64,000 nt of DNA from Crocinitomicaceae bacterium. GTDB taxonomy: Bacteria > Bacteroidota > Bacteroidia > Flavobacteriales_D > Crocinitomicaceae. Below, in pieces: positions 17,850-26,532 of this stretch. How positions within the stretch are numbered: the stretch's first letter is position 1; each line of letters starts with the position of its first letter. The notes under the pieces were generated by a model. It saw nothing but the letters and a program-made list of their open reading frames with translations. It was not told the origin of the DNA and ran no database searches. The stretch is taken from positions 227,901 through 291,900 of the forward strand of contig JAURMI010000022.1 in the NCBI GenBank assembly GCA_030830785.1, given 5' to 3'. A program made the position numbers and the translations under genes.

Positions 17850-18637
17850 GACAGGCTTAATTCAAAAAATCTTGTTGGCAAAGCGTTGATTTGCATTTCT
17901 TGATATTGATTATTATTTGGCAAATACACCGCGCACAATGAATTTCTAACCAAGAAAACATGTTGATGCATTTCTTTTGGTAAGCCATTTAAAATTCCCA
18001 TAAGGACTTCGTAACGCGGATATTCTGTATCTGATTTTGCATCGTGCCAAACAATGATTGAATCTAAAGATTTTTGGAGTTTAAGCGCTGTTTGCGTATC
18101 GCGTTGAACAGCCTTTAAAGAATGATCGCCATCAATAAATATTAAATCCATTCGGCCATAGAATTCGCTAAAATCAAAAGTTGCGGAGTCGCCAAATAGG
18201 TGTGTTACATTGGATAATTTTTTTGAAAAGTAGCGATGAGAATCAATGTAGGCTTGCGTATGCCCTAATTTGCGCATTGTTTCATCAGGCAAGTTTAAGG
18301 TATAGGCCCCAGTAACAAATGGCGACACATTGGCAACACTCTCACCTCGCCAAGTCCCAATTTCAAAATAGGTTTGCACCTTATAATGGATTGAAAGAAT
18401 TTGGAGCAAGGCAAAATCTGTCACGAGCGATGATCCCGATAAAAATGACATCGGGCTCACATTTAGTTGCTGTGCTTGAGGCCAATCAAAAATATCTATT
18501 TCTTTTAGTGGTATAGAACCATAGCGCTTCTCAAATTTTTTCTGCAACACGCTTTGATCATTGACAATAAGATTCAGAAGAACTGGTCTTTGAATGATAA
18601 GCTTTATAGCCTTAAAAAGTTTTGCAATTTTATTCAT
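17804..18637 (-). CDS. Class I SAM-dependent methyltransferase (Methyltransf_24-like) of the glycan module
   Basis: At 277 residues, it has a Rossmann-type motif I, YFEIGTWRGESVANV, and a motif resembling the end of strand 4, DLIFIDGDHSLKAVQRD, as in the Methyltransf_24 group. HDAKSD follows. The N-terminal 60 residues are not recognisable. The target is unknown; its position suggests a surface sugar. Its ATG shares one base with the flippase stop (TAATG), so it is translated with that gene. The 3' end overlaps asnB by 46 bp tail to tail. Confidence 0.82.
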   Translation of the reverse strand: MNKIAKLFKAIKLIIQRPVLLNLIVNDQSVLQKKFEKRYGSIPLKEIDIFDWPQAQQLNVSPMSFLSGSSLVTDFALLQILSIHYKVQTYFEIGTWRGESVANVSPFVTGAYTLNLPDETMRKLGHTQAYIDSHRYFSKKLSNVTHLFGDSATFDFSEFYGRMDLIFIDGDHSLKAVQRDTQTALKLQKSLDSIIVWHDAKSDTEYPRYEVLMGILNGLPKEMHQHVFLVRNSLCAVYLPNNNQYQEMQINALPTRFFELSLSQQNLQMPNSSSQIK

Positions 18638-19899
18638 TACTTATTTTGTCTGAAGAGTTGGAATAATTGTAATTGCAATTCCTTCCAGTCTTCTTTTTTT
18701 GGAAAAAATAATACCTTCCCTCCATCCTTGTGAAAGTACCAAAATACAACAAAACTTGTGACAAAATAGGAAAGACTTGCAGCAATTGCGGCGCCAGCTG
18801 CTTTAAAATCTGGTATTAGAACAAAAGCACCCAAAATACTTATTACTAAGCCGAACCCAGAAGCCAATGCATTTATATGGTAGCGACCATGACCCGAAAA
18901 ATAGTGCCCCACAATTAATGCATAGCTAAAAATCCAACAACCTGGAGCTAACAACCACATAATCGAGTGTAACGATGAAAAATCTGATCCAAAAATAAAA
19001 CCATAAAATGATGAAGGTAAAAGGACCAATAATAGACATGCAAAGAAGGCAGCAGTCATTCCAAATGCTGCTAATTTTTGGGTCAATTGTATCGTGTAAT
19101 GACGATCATCTGAATTAGAAATGACTGCATATTGCCACAAAGAAATACTAGTTGCGATAAGCCAAACCGATTCTGAAAGAGAACTTGCATTTGAATACAA
19201 ACCTACAGTACCCTTGCCATGAAAGAATTCTAAAAAATAAAAAGCTGCCCTAAAACTTAAAAGCTGAAAGACATGTGCCAATTGATTAAAAGTGCCATAG
19301 GTCAATAATTTTTTAAATAAAAACCAAAATTGTTCTACTACCCGATTACTTTTTGGATAATGTTTGCAGACCAAATAGCAACTCGAAAGAAATGCAAAGC
19401 CATAGGCTATATACAAGGCAATTTCATAAATCAATACCCCTTTAAGAAAATATTGAAAGAGACATACCAACAAAGTAATCAACGGGATACTGAGCTGAAT
19501 AAAATTATAGGCAAAAAAACGCTTTTGCCCCAATAATAAAGAAGTGTGGACCGCAACAACAGCACTCAATATACTGATCATCAATACATTGCCTAAATAT
19601 ACAGGTTCAAACACGCTAAAAAGCCAAAATCCCAATCCGGCAAATGCGGTCATTAAAATTATCCAGATATATGACGTAGTAAGTAAGGTACGCCATGCAT
19701 ACTTAGATGAAAAATTAACAAGTGAAGCCCCGCCAATTAAAGCATCAAAAATCGTCAAGATAGCTACCGTCGTTAACAATAAACTCTGCTCACCTTTTCC
19801 TATAAGGCCTCCAACCTGAGAAAATAAGATGACCAATCCCAAATTTAACAGTGCAGAGAGCACGCGAACCCCGAAATTTCCGAAAATACTACGCCACAT
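18637..19899 (-). CDS. Wzx-type polysaccharide flippase (MATE/MVF superfamily)
   Basis: A very hydrophobic 420-residue protein with about 12-14 predicted membrane segments and small charged loops. It begins MWRSIFGNFGVRVLSALLNLGLVILFSQ, the usual start of polysaccharide-export MOP proteins. It probably moves a lipid-linked glycan across the inner membrane. It overlaps the glycosyltransferase upstream by 11 bp and the methyltransferase downstream by one base, so it is part of one transcript. Sequence divergence is typical for flippases; the family call rests on hydropathy, N-terminus and context. Confidence 0.85.
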   Translation of the reverse strand: MWRSIFGNFGVRVLSALLNLGLVILFSQVGGLIGKGEQSLLLTTVAILTIFDALIGGASLVNFSSKYAWRTLLTTSYIWIILMTAFAGLGFWLFSVFEPVYLGNVLMISILSAVVAVHTSLLLGQKRFFAYNFIQLSIPLITLLVCLFQYFLKGVLIYEIALYIAYGFAFLSSCYLVCKHYPKSNRVVEQFWFLFKKLLTYGTFNQLAHVFQLLSFRAAFYFLEFFHGKGTVGLYSNASSLSESVWLIATSISLWQYAVISNSDDRHYTIQLTQKLAAFGMTAAFFACLLLVLLPSSFYGFIFGSDFSSLHSIMWLLAPGCWIFSYALIVGHYFSGHGRYHINALASGFGLVISILGAFVLIPDFKAAGAAIAASLSYFVTSFVVFWYFHKDGGKVLFFPKKEDWKELQLQLFQLFRQNK

Positions 19900-21040
19900 C
19901 CTTACTTAATACCATGTGATATGCTTCAATAAATAATTGAGAAATAGCTTCTGACCCGAATTTTTGAATCATTTCATTATGAAGATCTAAAGTGTTAAAT
20001 TCTTTATTCTGAATGTCGCGCATTGCTCCTATTAGAGAAGTCAAATCCTCAGAGGGAATTAAAATCCCATTTTGATCGTGAACGATTTCTGCAACACCTC
20101 CAACATTTGTCGATATAACGGGGGTGCCACAGGCCAATGATTCTATAAGAACGCATGGTAAATTTTCATATCTGCTACTTAAAACAAAGGCATCGGCAAA
20201 TTGTAAAATACTTGCCACACCCCCTTGGTCTTGTTGACCATGAAAATGAATCGAATTAGCAAACGAAAAATCTTTAATCAAATCCATGTAAATAGAATGA
20301 TTTCCATCAGAAACAACATGGAGCTCTACGTGAGGCTGAAACTTTTTAATTTCATAAAACGCGCGAACGAGAAGATGAAAATTTTTTTGCTCCGGATCTA
20401 AAGAAGAAATGTGAACAAAGCGAAAAATACGATGATTTTGTTTTTGTTTTGCGTTGAATATCTGATGATTAACAACGTTGGGGATAACTTTCATTGGACT
20501 TGTTATTCCAAAATTTTTCATTGCTACAGCCAAATCAAGAGATACAGGCAGAATTAAATTTGACCTATTGCCTATCCACCGCATGAACTTGGCAACTATA
20601 CGGCTTATCCGAGGTTTTGCATATGGATGATAGGCGGTCCAATGTTCAGAGAAAATCAATGGTATACGCCATCTCCATTTCAATAAAAGAGCAACAATTC
20701 CAATCGGATATAAAACATTTGCGTGAATTATATTTGGTTTTCTTAACTTGGTTTTGCGCGCAAATTTTAAATAACTAATGATCACCCAAAGATAATTAAT
20801 ACAAATTCCTAATAATGGAATCGTATTTTTAGGTAAATAGACAATATGGGTCTCAAAAGTTTCATTTGTAATCTCGTGCGTAAGCTTCTTATGTTTTTGA
20901 CTTAAAACGACATGCAATACCGCAACGTCTGCAATTTGCTGAGCAGCCAAGATGTGTTGTTGAACAAAATTCCCTTGAGTTGGGTGCAGCACACTTGGAT
21001 ACCAACTTGAAATGAACAAAACCTTAGGTCGCTTTTGCAT
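19889..21040 (-). CDS. Glycosyltransferase family 4 (GT-B)
   Basis: A 383-residue GT-B enzyme. The N-terminal domain starts VLFISSWYPSVLHPTQGNFVQQH, the usual GT4 pattern with a flexible nucleotide-binding loop. The C-terminal domain contains SRYENLPCVLIESLACGTP, the E-x7-E motif, and VISTNVGGVAEIV. It probably adds a sugar to a lipid-linked glycan at the inner face of the membrane. It follows iscS by 9 bp and overlaps the flippase by 11 bp. Sugar donor and acceptor cannot be predicted. Confidence 0.9.
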   Translation of the reverse strand: MQKRPKVLFISSWYPSVLHPTQGNFVQQHILAAQQIADVAVLHVVLSQKHKKLTHEITNETFETHIVYLPKNTIPLLGICINYLWVIISYLKFARKTKLRKPNIIHANVLYPIGIVALLLKWRWRIPLIFSEHWTAYHPYAKPRISRIVAKFMRWIGNRSNLILPVSLDLAVAMKNFGITSPMKVIPNVVNHQIFNAKQKQNHRIFRFVHISSLDPEQKNFHLLVRAFYEIKKFQPHVELHVVSDGNHSIYMDLIKDFSFANSIHFHGQQDQGGVASILQFADAFVLSSRYENLPCVLIESLACGTPVISTNVGGVAEIVHDQNGILIPSEDLTSLIGAMRDIQNKEFNTLDLHNEMIQKFGSEAISQLFIEAYHMVLSKDVA

Positions 21041-21049
21041 TGAATGAAT

Positions 21050-22186
21050 TTACAGATTCTTTTGGTACACTTCTTCTAATTGCTTTAAGGCATAATCGAT
21101 TTCTTTTTTAGTCGTATAACGAGAGAAAGAAAATCGTGCGTTGGGTCTGCTCGCATTGGCTTTAATACCTTCCAATACATGCGAACCTTTAGCGGCACCA
21201 GAGGTACAGGCTGAACCTCCACTAACTGCTACACCTTTAAGGTCCAAAGTGAATAGCAATAATCCTGCTTTTTCACTTTGGGGTAAACTTACATTCAATA
21301 CCGTGTATAGTGACTTTTCAAAGCTGGTTTCTCCCAAAAATGCCACATCTGCAAAGAGCCCTTGTAATTGATCCATCATGTAGGATTTTAAACCCCACAC
21401 ATGTTTTTGATGCTTGGATAGATCCTCATAGGCGAGTTCCATAGCTTTAGCCAAGCCAACAATACCTGCAATATTTTCTGTGCCACCGCGCAATCCGCGC
21501 TCTTGAGAACCCCCATGAATAAATGAATTGGCTCTTGCATTTTTATTTACATATAAAAATCCTACGCCTTTTGGACCATGAAATTTGTGAGCAGCACAAG
21601 TGATAAAATCAATGTCTAAAGCTTTTAAATCAAATTGATAATGGCCCATAGTTTGAACGGTGTCTGAGTGGAAAAAAGCACCATATTTTCGACACATTTT
21701 TGCCACATCACTCAGTGGCAGCAAGGTGGCAATTTCATTATTGGCATGCATTAATGAAACCAAAGTTGGCACATTATGATTTAACAAGCCCTCGAGCTCC
21801 ATTAAATCAATGTTTCCCTTTTGATCTAGATTCAAGAAAACTACGTCGATGGCATCATTATGCTGTCTTGATTCAACAGTGTGCACAACCGCATGATGTT
21901 CAATAGAAGTAGTAATTATGCGTTTAACACCAAGTTGAGTTACAGCAGCATGGATGGCCATGTTATCGGCCTCTGTTCCTCCTGAAGTGAAAATAAGTTC
22001 AGAAGGGGCACAATTGAGAAGCTGGGCAATATATCTTCTCGAATTTTCTATCAAGGCTTTTGCCTGACGACCAAATGAATGCGTAGATGAAGGATTTCCA
22101 AAATGCTGTGATAAAACAGCAATCATTGAATCTACTACTTCTGGAGCCATTGGCGTAGTGGCAGCGTTGTCTAAATAGACATTCAT
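21050..22186 (-). CDS. iscS: Cysteine desulfurase (IscS/NifS family)
   Basis: PLP enzyme that removes sulfur from cysteine for iron-sulfur clusters and tRNA thiolation. The 378-residue protein shows MNVYLDNAATTPMAPEV at the N-terminus, FTSGGTEADN, the PLP-lysine motif CAAHKFHGPKGVGFLYV and the active-site loop SGGSACTSGAAKGSH with the nucleophilic Cys. The loop length suggests the IscS/NifS group. It leads a minus-strand transcript with glycan genes, which is an odd partnership. mnmA, a typical user of its sulfur, is also in the window at 51.7 kb. Confidence 0.95.
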   Translation of the reverse strand: MNVYLDNAATTPMAPEVVDSMIAVLSQHFGNPSSTHSFGRQAKALIENSRRYIAQLLNCAPSELIFTSGGTEADNMAIHAAVTQLGVKRIITTSIEHHAVVHTVESRQHNDAIDVVFLNLDQKGNIDLMELEGLLNHNVPTLVSLMHANNEIATLLPLSDVAKMCRKYGAFFHSDTVQTMGHYQFDLKALDIDFITCAAHKFHGPKGVGFLYVNKNARANSFIHGGSQERGLRGGTENIAGIVGLAKAMELAYEDLSKHQKHVWGLKSYMMDQLQGLFADVAFLGETSFEKSLYTVLNVSLPQSEKAGLLLFTLDLKGVAVSGGSACTSGAAKGSHVLEGIKANASRPNARFSFSRYTTKKEIDYALKQLEEVYQKNL

Positions 22187-22202
22187 TCTAACAGTTTTGA
22201 CA

Positions 22203-22210
22203 CGAAGATA
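22203..22210 (-). promoter_or_regulatory. Possible -7 element of iscS (TATCTTCG)
   Basis: One mismatch to TAnnTTTG on the minus strand, 16 nt before the iscS ATG. It lies in the 52-bp divergent region shared with rarA. Confidence 0.35.
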
Positions 22211-22226
22211 CTAAATTTAGTTTGCT

Positions 22227-22234
22227 TATCTTTG
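22227..22234 (+). promoter_or_regulatory. Predicted -7 element of rarA (TATCTTTG)
   Basis: Perfect TAnnTTTG ending exactly 4 nt before the rarA ATG, so the mRNA is expected to be leaderless or nearly so. Confidence 0.65.
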
Positions 22235-22238
22235 AGTA

Positions 22239-23516
22239 ATGAATACCCCGCTGGCTGAACGAATGCGTCCAAAGACTTTAGACCACTATTTTGGTCAGCA
22301 ACATTTATTAGCACCAAACGCCTCGCTTAAAAGAGCACTCGACGCTGGAATCATTCCTTCTATGATATTTTGGGGCCCACCTGGCGTAGGTAAGACCACC
22401 TTAGCACAGCTCATTGCCCTCCATCTCAATAGGCCAATTTATACGCTATCGGCTATTTCAAGCGGAGTAAAAGAAGTAAGAGAAGTGATTTCTAAGGTTG
22501 AAAATGGCGGCATGTTTACTCCTAAAGGAAGCATTCTTTTTATTGATGAAATTCATCGTTTCTCAAAGGCACAACAAGACTCCTTGTTAGGTGCCGTTGA
22601 AAAAGGCGTCATCACCTTAATTGGTGCAACTACTGAGAACCCTTCATTTGAGGTAATTAGTGCCTTGTTGTCGCGTTGTCAGGTTTACACCTTAGAACAC
22701 CATAGCAAGGATGACCTCTTAACCCTTTTAAATAGGGCTTTAAAAGAAGATCATTTGCTGAGCAAAAAAAAAATTAAACTTACCCAAACCAGTGCCCTAT
22801 TGCGCATATCCGGTGGTGATGCGCGCAAGTTGCTCAATATTTTTGAAATCATTGTGGGCACATTTCAAGATCAAGAAAAAATTGAAATTAATGACGAGGT
22901 TGTGTTACAAAATGCCCAACAAAGCCTCGCAAGATACGATAAGGATGGGGAGCAGCATTATGATGTAATTTCGGCTTTTATAAAGAGTATACGTGGCTCT
23001 GATCCAAATGCGGCTATTTATTGGCTTGCAAGAATGGTTGAAGGTGGTGAAGATCCTAAGTTTATTGCACGACGCCTCGTAATCTTAGCTGCTGAAGACA
23101 TTGGGTTAGCAAATCCAAACGCTCTTCTCTTGGCCAATGCGTGCTTTCAAGCTGTTGAAAATGTGGGCTGGCCAGAGTCTAGAATTATTTTAAGCGAATG
23201 TGCCTTGTATCTTGCAAGTTCGCCAAAAGGGAATGCAGCATATAAAGCCATTAACAAAGCGCAACAATTGGTTCAAGAGACTGGCAGTTTGGCCGTACCA
23301 TTGGCTTTGAGAAATGCCCCGAGTAAATTAATGAAAGAGCTAGGTTATGGAGAAGGCTATCAATATAGCCATGATTACCCTGAGAATTTCTATGAACAAG
23401 AATTTTTACCACAAGAATTGATTGGGACAAATTTCTTTACTCCTGGGAGTAGCCAAAAAGAACTAGACATTGCAAAACAAATTCAAAAATGTTGGCAAGA
23501 CAAATACAAATTTTAG
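22239..23516 (+). CDS. rarA: Replication-associated recombination protein A (AAA+ ATPase)
   Basis: The 425-residue protein starts with PLAERMRPKTLDHYFGQQHLL, the hallmark of RarA/MgsA/WRNIP1. It has Walker A GPPGVGKTT (about 45-53), Walker B ILFIDEIHRF, sensor 1 LIGATTENPSFEV and sensor 2 GDARKLLNIFE. The C-terminal half is the RarA tetramerisation region. It acts at stalled replication forks. The acyltransferase gene starts inside its last 28 bases. It has its own promoter divergent from iscS. Confidence 0.96.
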   Translation: MNTPLAERMRPKTLDHYFGQQHLLAPNASLKRALDAGIIPSMIFWGPPGVGKTTLAQLIALHLNRPIYTLSAISSGVKEVREVISKVENGGMFTPKGSILFIDEIHRFSKAQQDSLLGAVEKGVITLIGATTENPSFEVISALLSRCQVYTLEHHSKDDLLTLLNRALKEDHLLSKKKIKLTQTSALLRISGGDARKLLNIFEIIVGTFQDQEKIEINDEVVLQNAQQSLARYDKDGEQHYDVISAFIKSIRGSDPNAAIYWLARMVEGGEDPKFIARRLVILAAEDIGLANPNALLLANACFQAVENVGWPESRIILSECALYLASSPKGNAAYKAINKAQQLVQETGSLAVPLALRNAPSKLMKELGYGEGYQYSHDYPENFYEQEFLPQELIGTNFFTPGSSQKELDIAKQIQKCWQDKYKF

Positions 23517-24424
23517 CCGGAGCTTTGCTTTACTATGGATTGGTCTTACCCCTATCTTACTTGCCATTCCCCGTCCTATATTTTTTGTCGGACTTGTTAT
23601 TTATACTTTTTAGAACTATTATTCCATATAGAAAAAAGGTTATTGACGAAAACATCAAGTCGACGTTTCCAAATTACTCGGCCGAGCAACAAATAAAGCT
23701 ACGTCGTGACTTTTATCGCTTTTTATCGGATTTGATCATTGAATCCATTAAAAACCTAAGTATTTCAGAGAAAGCGCTTAAAAACAGGATGAATCTATCA
23801 AATCCTGAAATCTTGGAGCAAGTTGGCAAATTGAACAAACCCGTAATATTAATTTCTAGCCATTATAACAATTGGGAATGGCTCATAAGCATTCAGGCGC
23901 TGTGGTTCAAGAAAAATAATTTTGGGATTGGCATGCCGTTGAGCCATCCGTTTTGGGATAAAAAATTAACATCTAGGCGAGAACGGTTTGGTTTAAAGGT
24001 AGTGCATGCTCAAAACTATCACGATGCGTTTAAATCTAATAATTCGATAGTTTTGGTGCTTGCAGATCAAGCGCCAAGTTCACCAGAAAAATGTCTTTGG
24101 CAATCATTTTTAGGACGAGAAAGTGCCATTATATTCGGACCAGAATATATGGCAAATAAATATGATTGCGCGGTAATATATGTAAATGTATCAAACTGTA
24201 AAAGAGGGTTTTATGATGTTAAAATAGAAGTTTTAGTTGAAAATTCAAAAACTTTGGAATATGGAGAATTAACAAGGCTTCAACTACAAAAATTAGAAGC
24301 GTCAATTGAACAAAACCCATCGCGTTGGCTTTGGTCTCACAGGCGTTGGAAACATCAAAAACCTGACAATTGGGTAATGATAAATAAAGTCTTGAAAAAT
24401 GAATTCGAAGATAAATTTCGCTAG
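23489..24424 (+). CDS. Lysophospholipid/lipid A acyltransferase (LpxL/HtrB family)
   Basis: A 311-residue protein with an N-terminal membrane anchor (ILAGALLYYGLVLPLSYLPFP). The catalytic motif is SSHYNNWEW (H-x4-E type, His and Glu), followed by ADQAPS, another conserved block of the LpxL/LpxM family. It probably adds a secondary acyl chain to lipid A. The start lies inside rarA by 28 bp; no other start gives an intact membrane anchor. The next gene begins 1 bp after the stop. Confidence 0.88.
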   Translation: MLARQIQILAGALLYYGLVLPLSYLPFPVLYFLSDLLFILFRTIIPYRKKVIDENIKSTFPNYSAEQQIKLRRDFYRFLSDLIIESIKNLSISEKALKNRMNLSNPEILEQVGKLNKPVILISSHYNNWEWLISIQALWFKKNNFGIGMPLSHPFWDKKLTSRRERFGLKVVHAQNYHDAFKSNNSIVLVLADQAPSSPEKCLWQSFLGRESAIIFGPEYMANKYDCAVIYVNVSNCKRGFYDVKIEVLVENSKTLEYGELTRLQLQKLEASIEQNPSRWLWSHRRWKHQKPDNWVMINKVLKNEFEDKFR

Positions 24425-24425
24425 A

Positions 24426-25406
24426 ATGTATAAATTCTTAATTTGTTTAAGCATATCTTGCTATTCAAGCGCACAGTCTAGGCTTTATAGTTTTAAGTTC
24501 ACAAAAACTGAAAACCAACGTGCACTCATTGTGTTGCCCAGTGGGCAAATACTCAGTGGCTCAAGCGAAGCTGCATTGCGATTGTACGGCCCCAAACCAT
24601 TAGATTTAGAGCGATATAAATTAGAGGATCAATTCAAAGAAATCAGAGATTTATGCCATACAAAATATGGATACATCGCTATGCAAAGCCATGATTCAAG
24701 CTGCATTGTGCTGGTGAATAAGAATTTTGAGATCGATTCAGTCATTTTTCCTCTCCAAAGCAAACAAGCGCTCTTTTTAGATGGCATTTGCGCTCAGGAC
24801 AGCATTGTCTTTTTGCTAGGCGATCCTATCAATGGCAAGTTCAGCACCTTTCGCTCCTTTGATTACGGCCGAAGTTGGGAGCCCACACCTGGCCAGATAG
24901 ATGCCATTGAAGGAGAGGCTGCCTATGCGGCGAGCGGGCAAACCAATCAAATCTATAATGGTAATTTTTATTTCATCTCTGGAGGGCGTTCTTCGCGCCT
25001 CTTCAAATCAGCTAATTATGGCAAAACTTGGGACATCAACACCATTCCCTACCCTTCTTGCCCCTCTTGTGGGCCTTATGCTTTAGCGATTAAAAATGAA
25101 AACGAAATGATAACCGTAGGTGGTGATTATCTCAAGGCTGAAAATAAAAAAAACAACTGTTATTACTCTACTGACGGCGGAAAAACATGGATAGCTCCTA
25201 AAAAAGGACCCTCCGGCTACCGTTCTTGTGTAGTTTATGCCAAGGAATGTTATTATGCCTGCGGCACCACAGGCATAGATATTAGCCGAGATGGGGGCAA
25301 AACCTGGCAGCAAATTTCAAAAGAAAACGCCCTCAGCATGGCATATCTCAACGACCATCTGTATGTCACACTTGCCGATGGCAGTTACTTGATCATCAAA
25401 ATTTGA
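24426..25406 (+). CDS. Exported protein with sialidase-like Asp-box repeats
   Basis: About 326 residues from ATG 24426, directly followed by a signal peptide (MYKFLICLSISCYSSAQS). An earlier in-frame ATG at 24399 would add nine polar residues and overlap the acyltransferase. At least four Asp-box motifs are visible (SFDYGRSW, SANYGKTW, STDGGKTW, SRDGGKTW), which mark the blades of a beta-propeller as in BNR/YCF48-type proteins. The catalytic residues of true sialidases are not recognisable, so an enzymatic role is not claimed. It sits 1 bp behind the acyltransferase and may be cotranscribed with it. Confidence 0.82.
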   Translation: MYKFLICLSISCYSSAQSRLYSFKFTKTENQRALIVLPSGQILSGSSEAALRLYGPKPLDLERYKLEDQFKEIRDLCHTKYGYIAMQSHDSSCIVLVNKNFEIDSVIFPLQSKQALFLDGICAQDSIVFLLGDPINGKFSTFRSFDYGRSWEPTPGQIDAIEGEAAYAASGQTNQIYNGNFYFISGGRSSRLFKSANYGKTWDINTIPYPSCPSCGPYALAIKNENEMITVGGDYLKAENKKNNCYYSTDGGKTWIAPKKGPSGYRSCVVYAKECYYACGTTGIDISRDGGKTWQQISKENALSMAYLNDHLYVTLADGSYLIIKI

Positions 25407-25412
25407 AAATAA

Positions 25413-26108
25413 TTAATACAAATAATAATCTTCTTGGGTTTTAAGCTCAATACATAGGTCTGAAACTTCGAAGGTTCGGCGAGCAAACCTTGCCACTAGC
25501 CCCTCTGCCCGCTTATTTTCATTGTGCGTCACCAATAACTTTTTGGCATTCAATTGCTTTTGGAGTCTCAATGCACTTGAAAGCCCCAGATTAATCGTGC
25601 CTCCTATGAAAAAAGGAAGTTTATAAGTAAGTGTGCTGGCGATGAGTGCTGAAATTTTTTCTTGAGGGATTGCTTTGAGCTCAGCTCCATGCGGTGCATA
25701 AACAATGGCATGCGACTTACTTTTTATCATGTAAGCCTTGTGCACAAAATTCTTTTTTGATTTGAGTACGGTCAATTCAAAGGGCGCTGCTTCAAGTGGT
25801 AATAAAGATTCAAAATGACCCCAAGGCCTTATTTTATTTAAAATTTTTGGCAGAGCCATTACGGGAATATCCTTTGAAAATTGCAATAGTGTTTCTTTGT
25901 TACAATGATCACTAAAAGGGTGTGAAATAAAAATGTAATCTGGCCGCGGCAATTCATACACAGCTATTTGAGGCTCTCGATGAAATTGACGACTGAACCA
26001 TGGATGAAAATCAACTTGAGATGCACTCAACCAAGGATCAACAAGCACCCTAATGCCATCAAAGGTGAGTATCCAGGTGCTATCGTCATTGAGCTTTGTG
26101 AGTTGCAT
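25413..26108 (-). CDS. MBL-fold metal-dependent hydrolase (UlaG-like)
   Basis: A 231-residue metallo-beta-lactamase fold protein. It starts with TKLNDDSTWILTFDGIRVLVDPWL, where LVDPWL contains the usual Asp. The metal motif follows as FISHPFSDHCNKETL (H-x-x-x-D-H). Later histidines, in YAPHGAEL and LVTHNENKRAEG, could complete the site. The substrate is unknown. It lies behind the tRNA-Ala terminator, so it is probably transcribed separately; I see no clear promoter for it. It converges on the Asp-box gene with 6 bp between the stops. Confidence 0.85.
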   Translation of the reverse strand: MQLTKLNDDSTWILTFDGIRVLVDPWLSASQVDFHPWFSRQFHREPQIAVYELPRPDYIFISHPFSDHCNKETLLQFSKDIPVMALPKILNKIRPWGHFESLLPLEAAPFELTVLKSKKNFVHKAYMIKSKSHAIVYAPHGAELKAIPQEKISALIASTLTYKLPFFIGGTINLGLSSALRLQKQLNAKKLLVTHNENKRAEGLVARFARRTFEVSDLCIELKTQEDYYLY

Positions 26109-26123
26109 ATGCTAAAATAAAAA

Positions 26124-26145
26124 AAGCCTTGCAATTGCAAAGCTT
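26124..26145 (-). terminator. Rho-independent terminator after tRNA-Ala
   Basis: Self-complementary stretch of 22 bases on the minus strand (AAGC...GCTT with one G-T pair), followed by a run of seven T. It begins 5 bases after the tRNA 3' end and closes the leuDH-nusB-yajC-tRNA unit. Confidence 0.85.
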
Positions 26146-26149
26146 CTTG

Positions 26150-26223
26150 TGGAGAAGATGGGATTCGAACCCACGACCTCTTGACTGCCAGTCAAGCGCT
26201 CTAGCCAACTGAGCTACATCCCC
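26150..26223 (-). tRNA. tRNA-Ala (anticodon GGC)
   Basis: A 74-base cloverleaf on the minus strand: acceptor GGGGATG, D-arm GCTCAGTTGGCTAGAGC, anticodon stem-loop CTTGA-CTGGCAG-TCAAG with anticodon GGC, T-loop TTCGAAT, then CTTCTCC and discriminator A. One acceptor pair is a T-T mismatch. The CCA end is not encoded. It begins only 5 bases after the yajC stop and is followed at once by a terminator, so it appears to be made from the yajC transcript. Confidence 0.95.
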
Positions 26224-26228
26224 TTATT

Positions 26229-26504
26229 TTATTTTGCCTGAAGTGTATCTTCCATGGCAGAAGAAACCGCCGATTTTTCAACACGAATTTTACTTCCTTC
26301 AGATTGAATTAAAACAGTTGCATCTGAGATTTCTAAAATTTTACCATGAATACCACCAATAGTCACAACCTTGTCGCCTGCTTTTAATCCTTCGCGAAAC
26401 TTTTTAAGTTCCTTTTGCTTTTTCATTTGTGGCCGTATCATAAAAAAGTAAAAAACACCGATCATTAATATGATCATCACCAATTGATTTGTTCCTGGTC
26501 CCAT
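26229..26504 (-). CDS. yajC: Preprotein translocase subunit YajC
   Basis: A short 91-residue membrane protein: one N-terminal transmembrane helix ([19 protein letters not shown]) followed by [24 protein letters not shown] and a small beta domain. The RPQxKKxKE and GDxVxTxGG motifs are the YajC signature. It is an accessory subunit of the Sec translocon. It is part of the nusB-DUF1573-yajC run that is common in Bacteroidota, here with tRNA-Ala appended. Confidence 0.95.
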   Translation of the reverse strand: MGPGTNQLVMIILMIGVFYFFMIRPQMKKQKELKKFREGLKAGDKVVTIGGIHGKILEISDATVLIQSEGSKIRVEKSAVSSAMEDTLQAK

Positions 26505-26532
26505 AGCTTATTTTTTTGAGTTACAAATTTAA

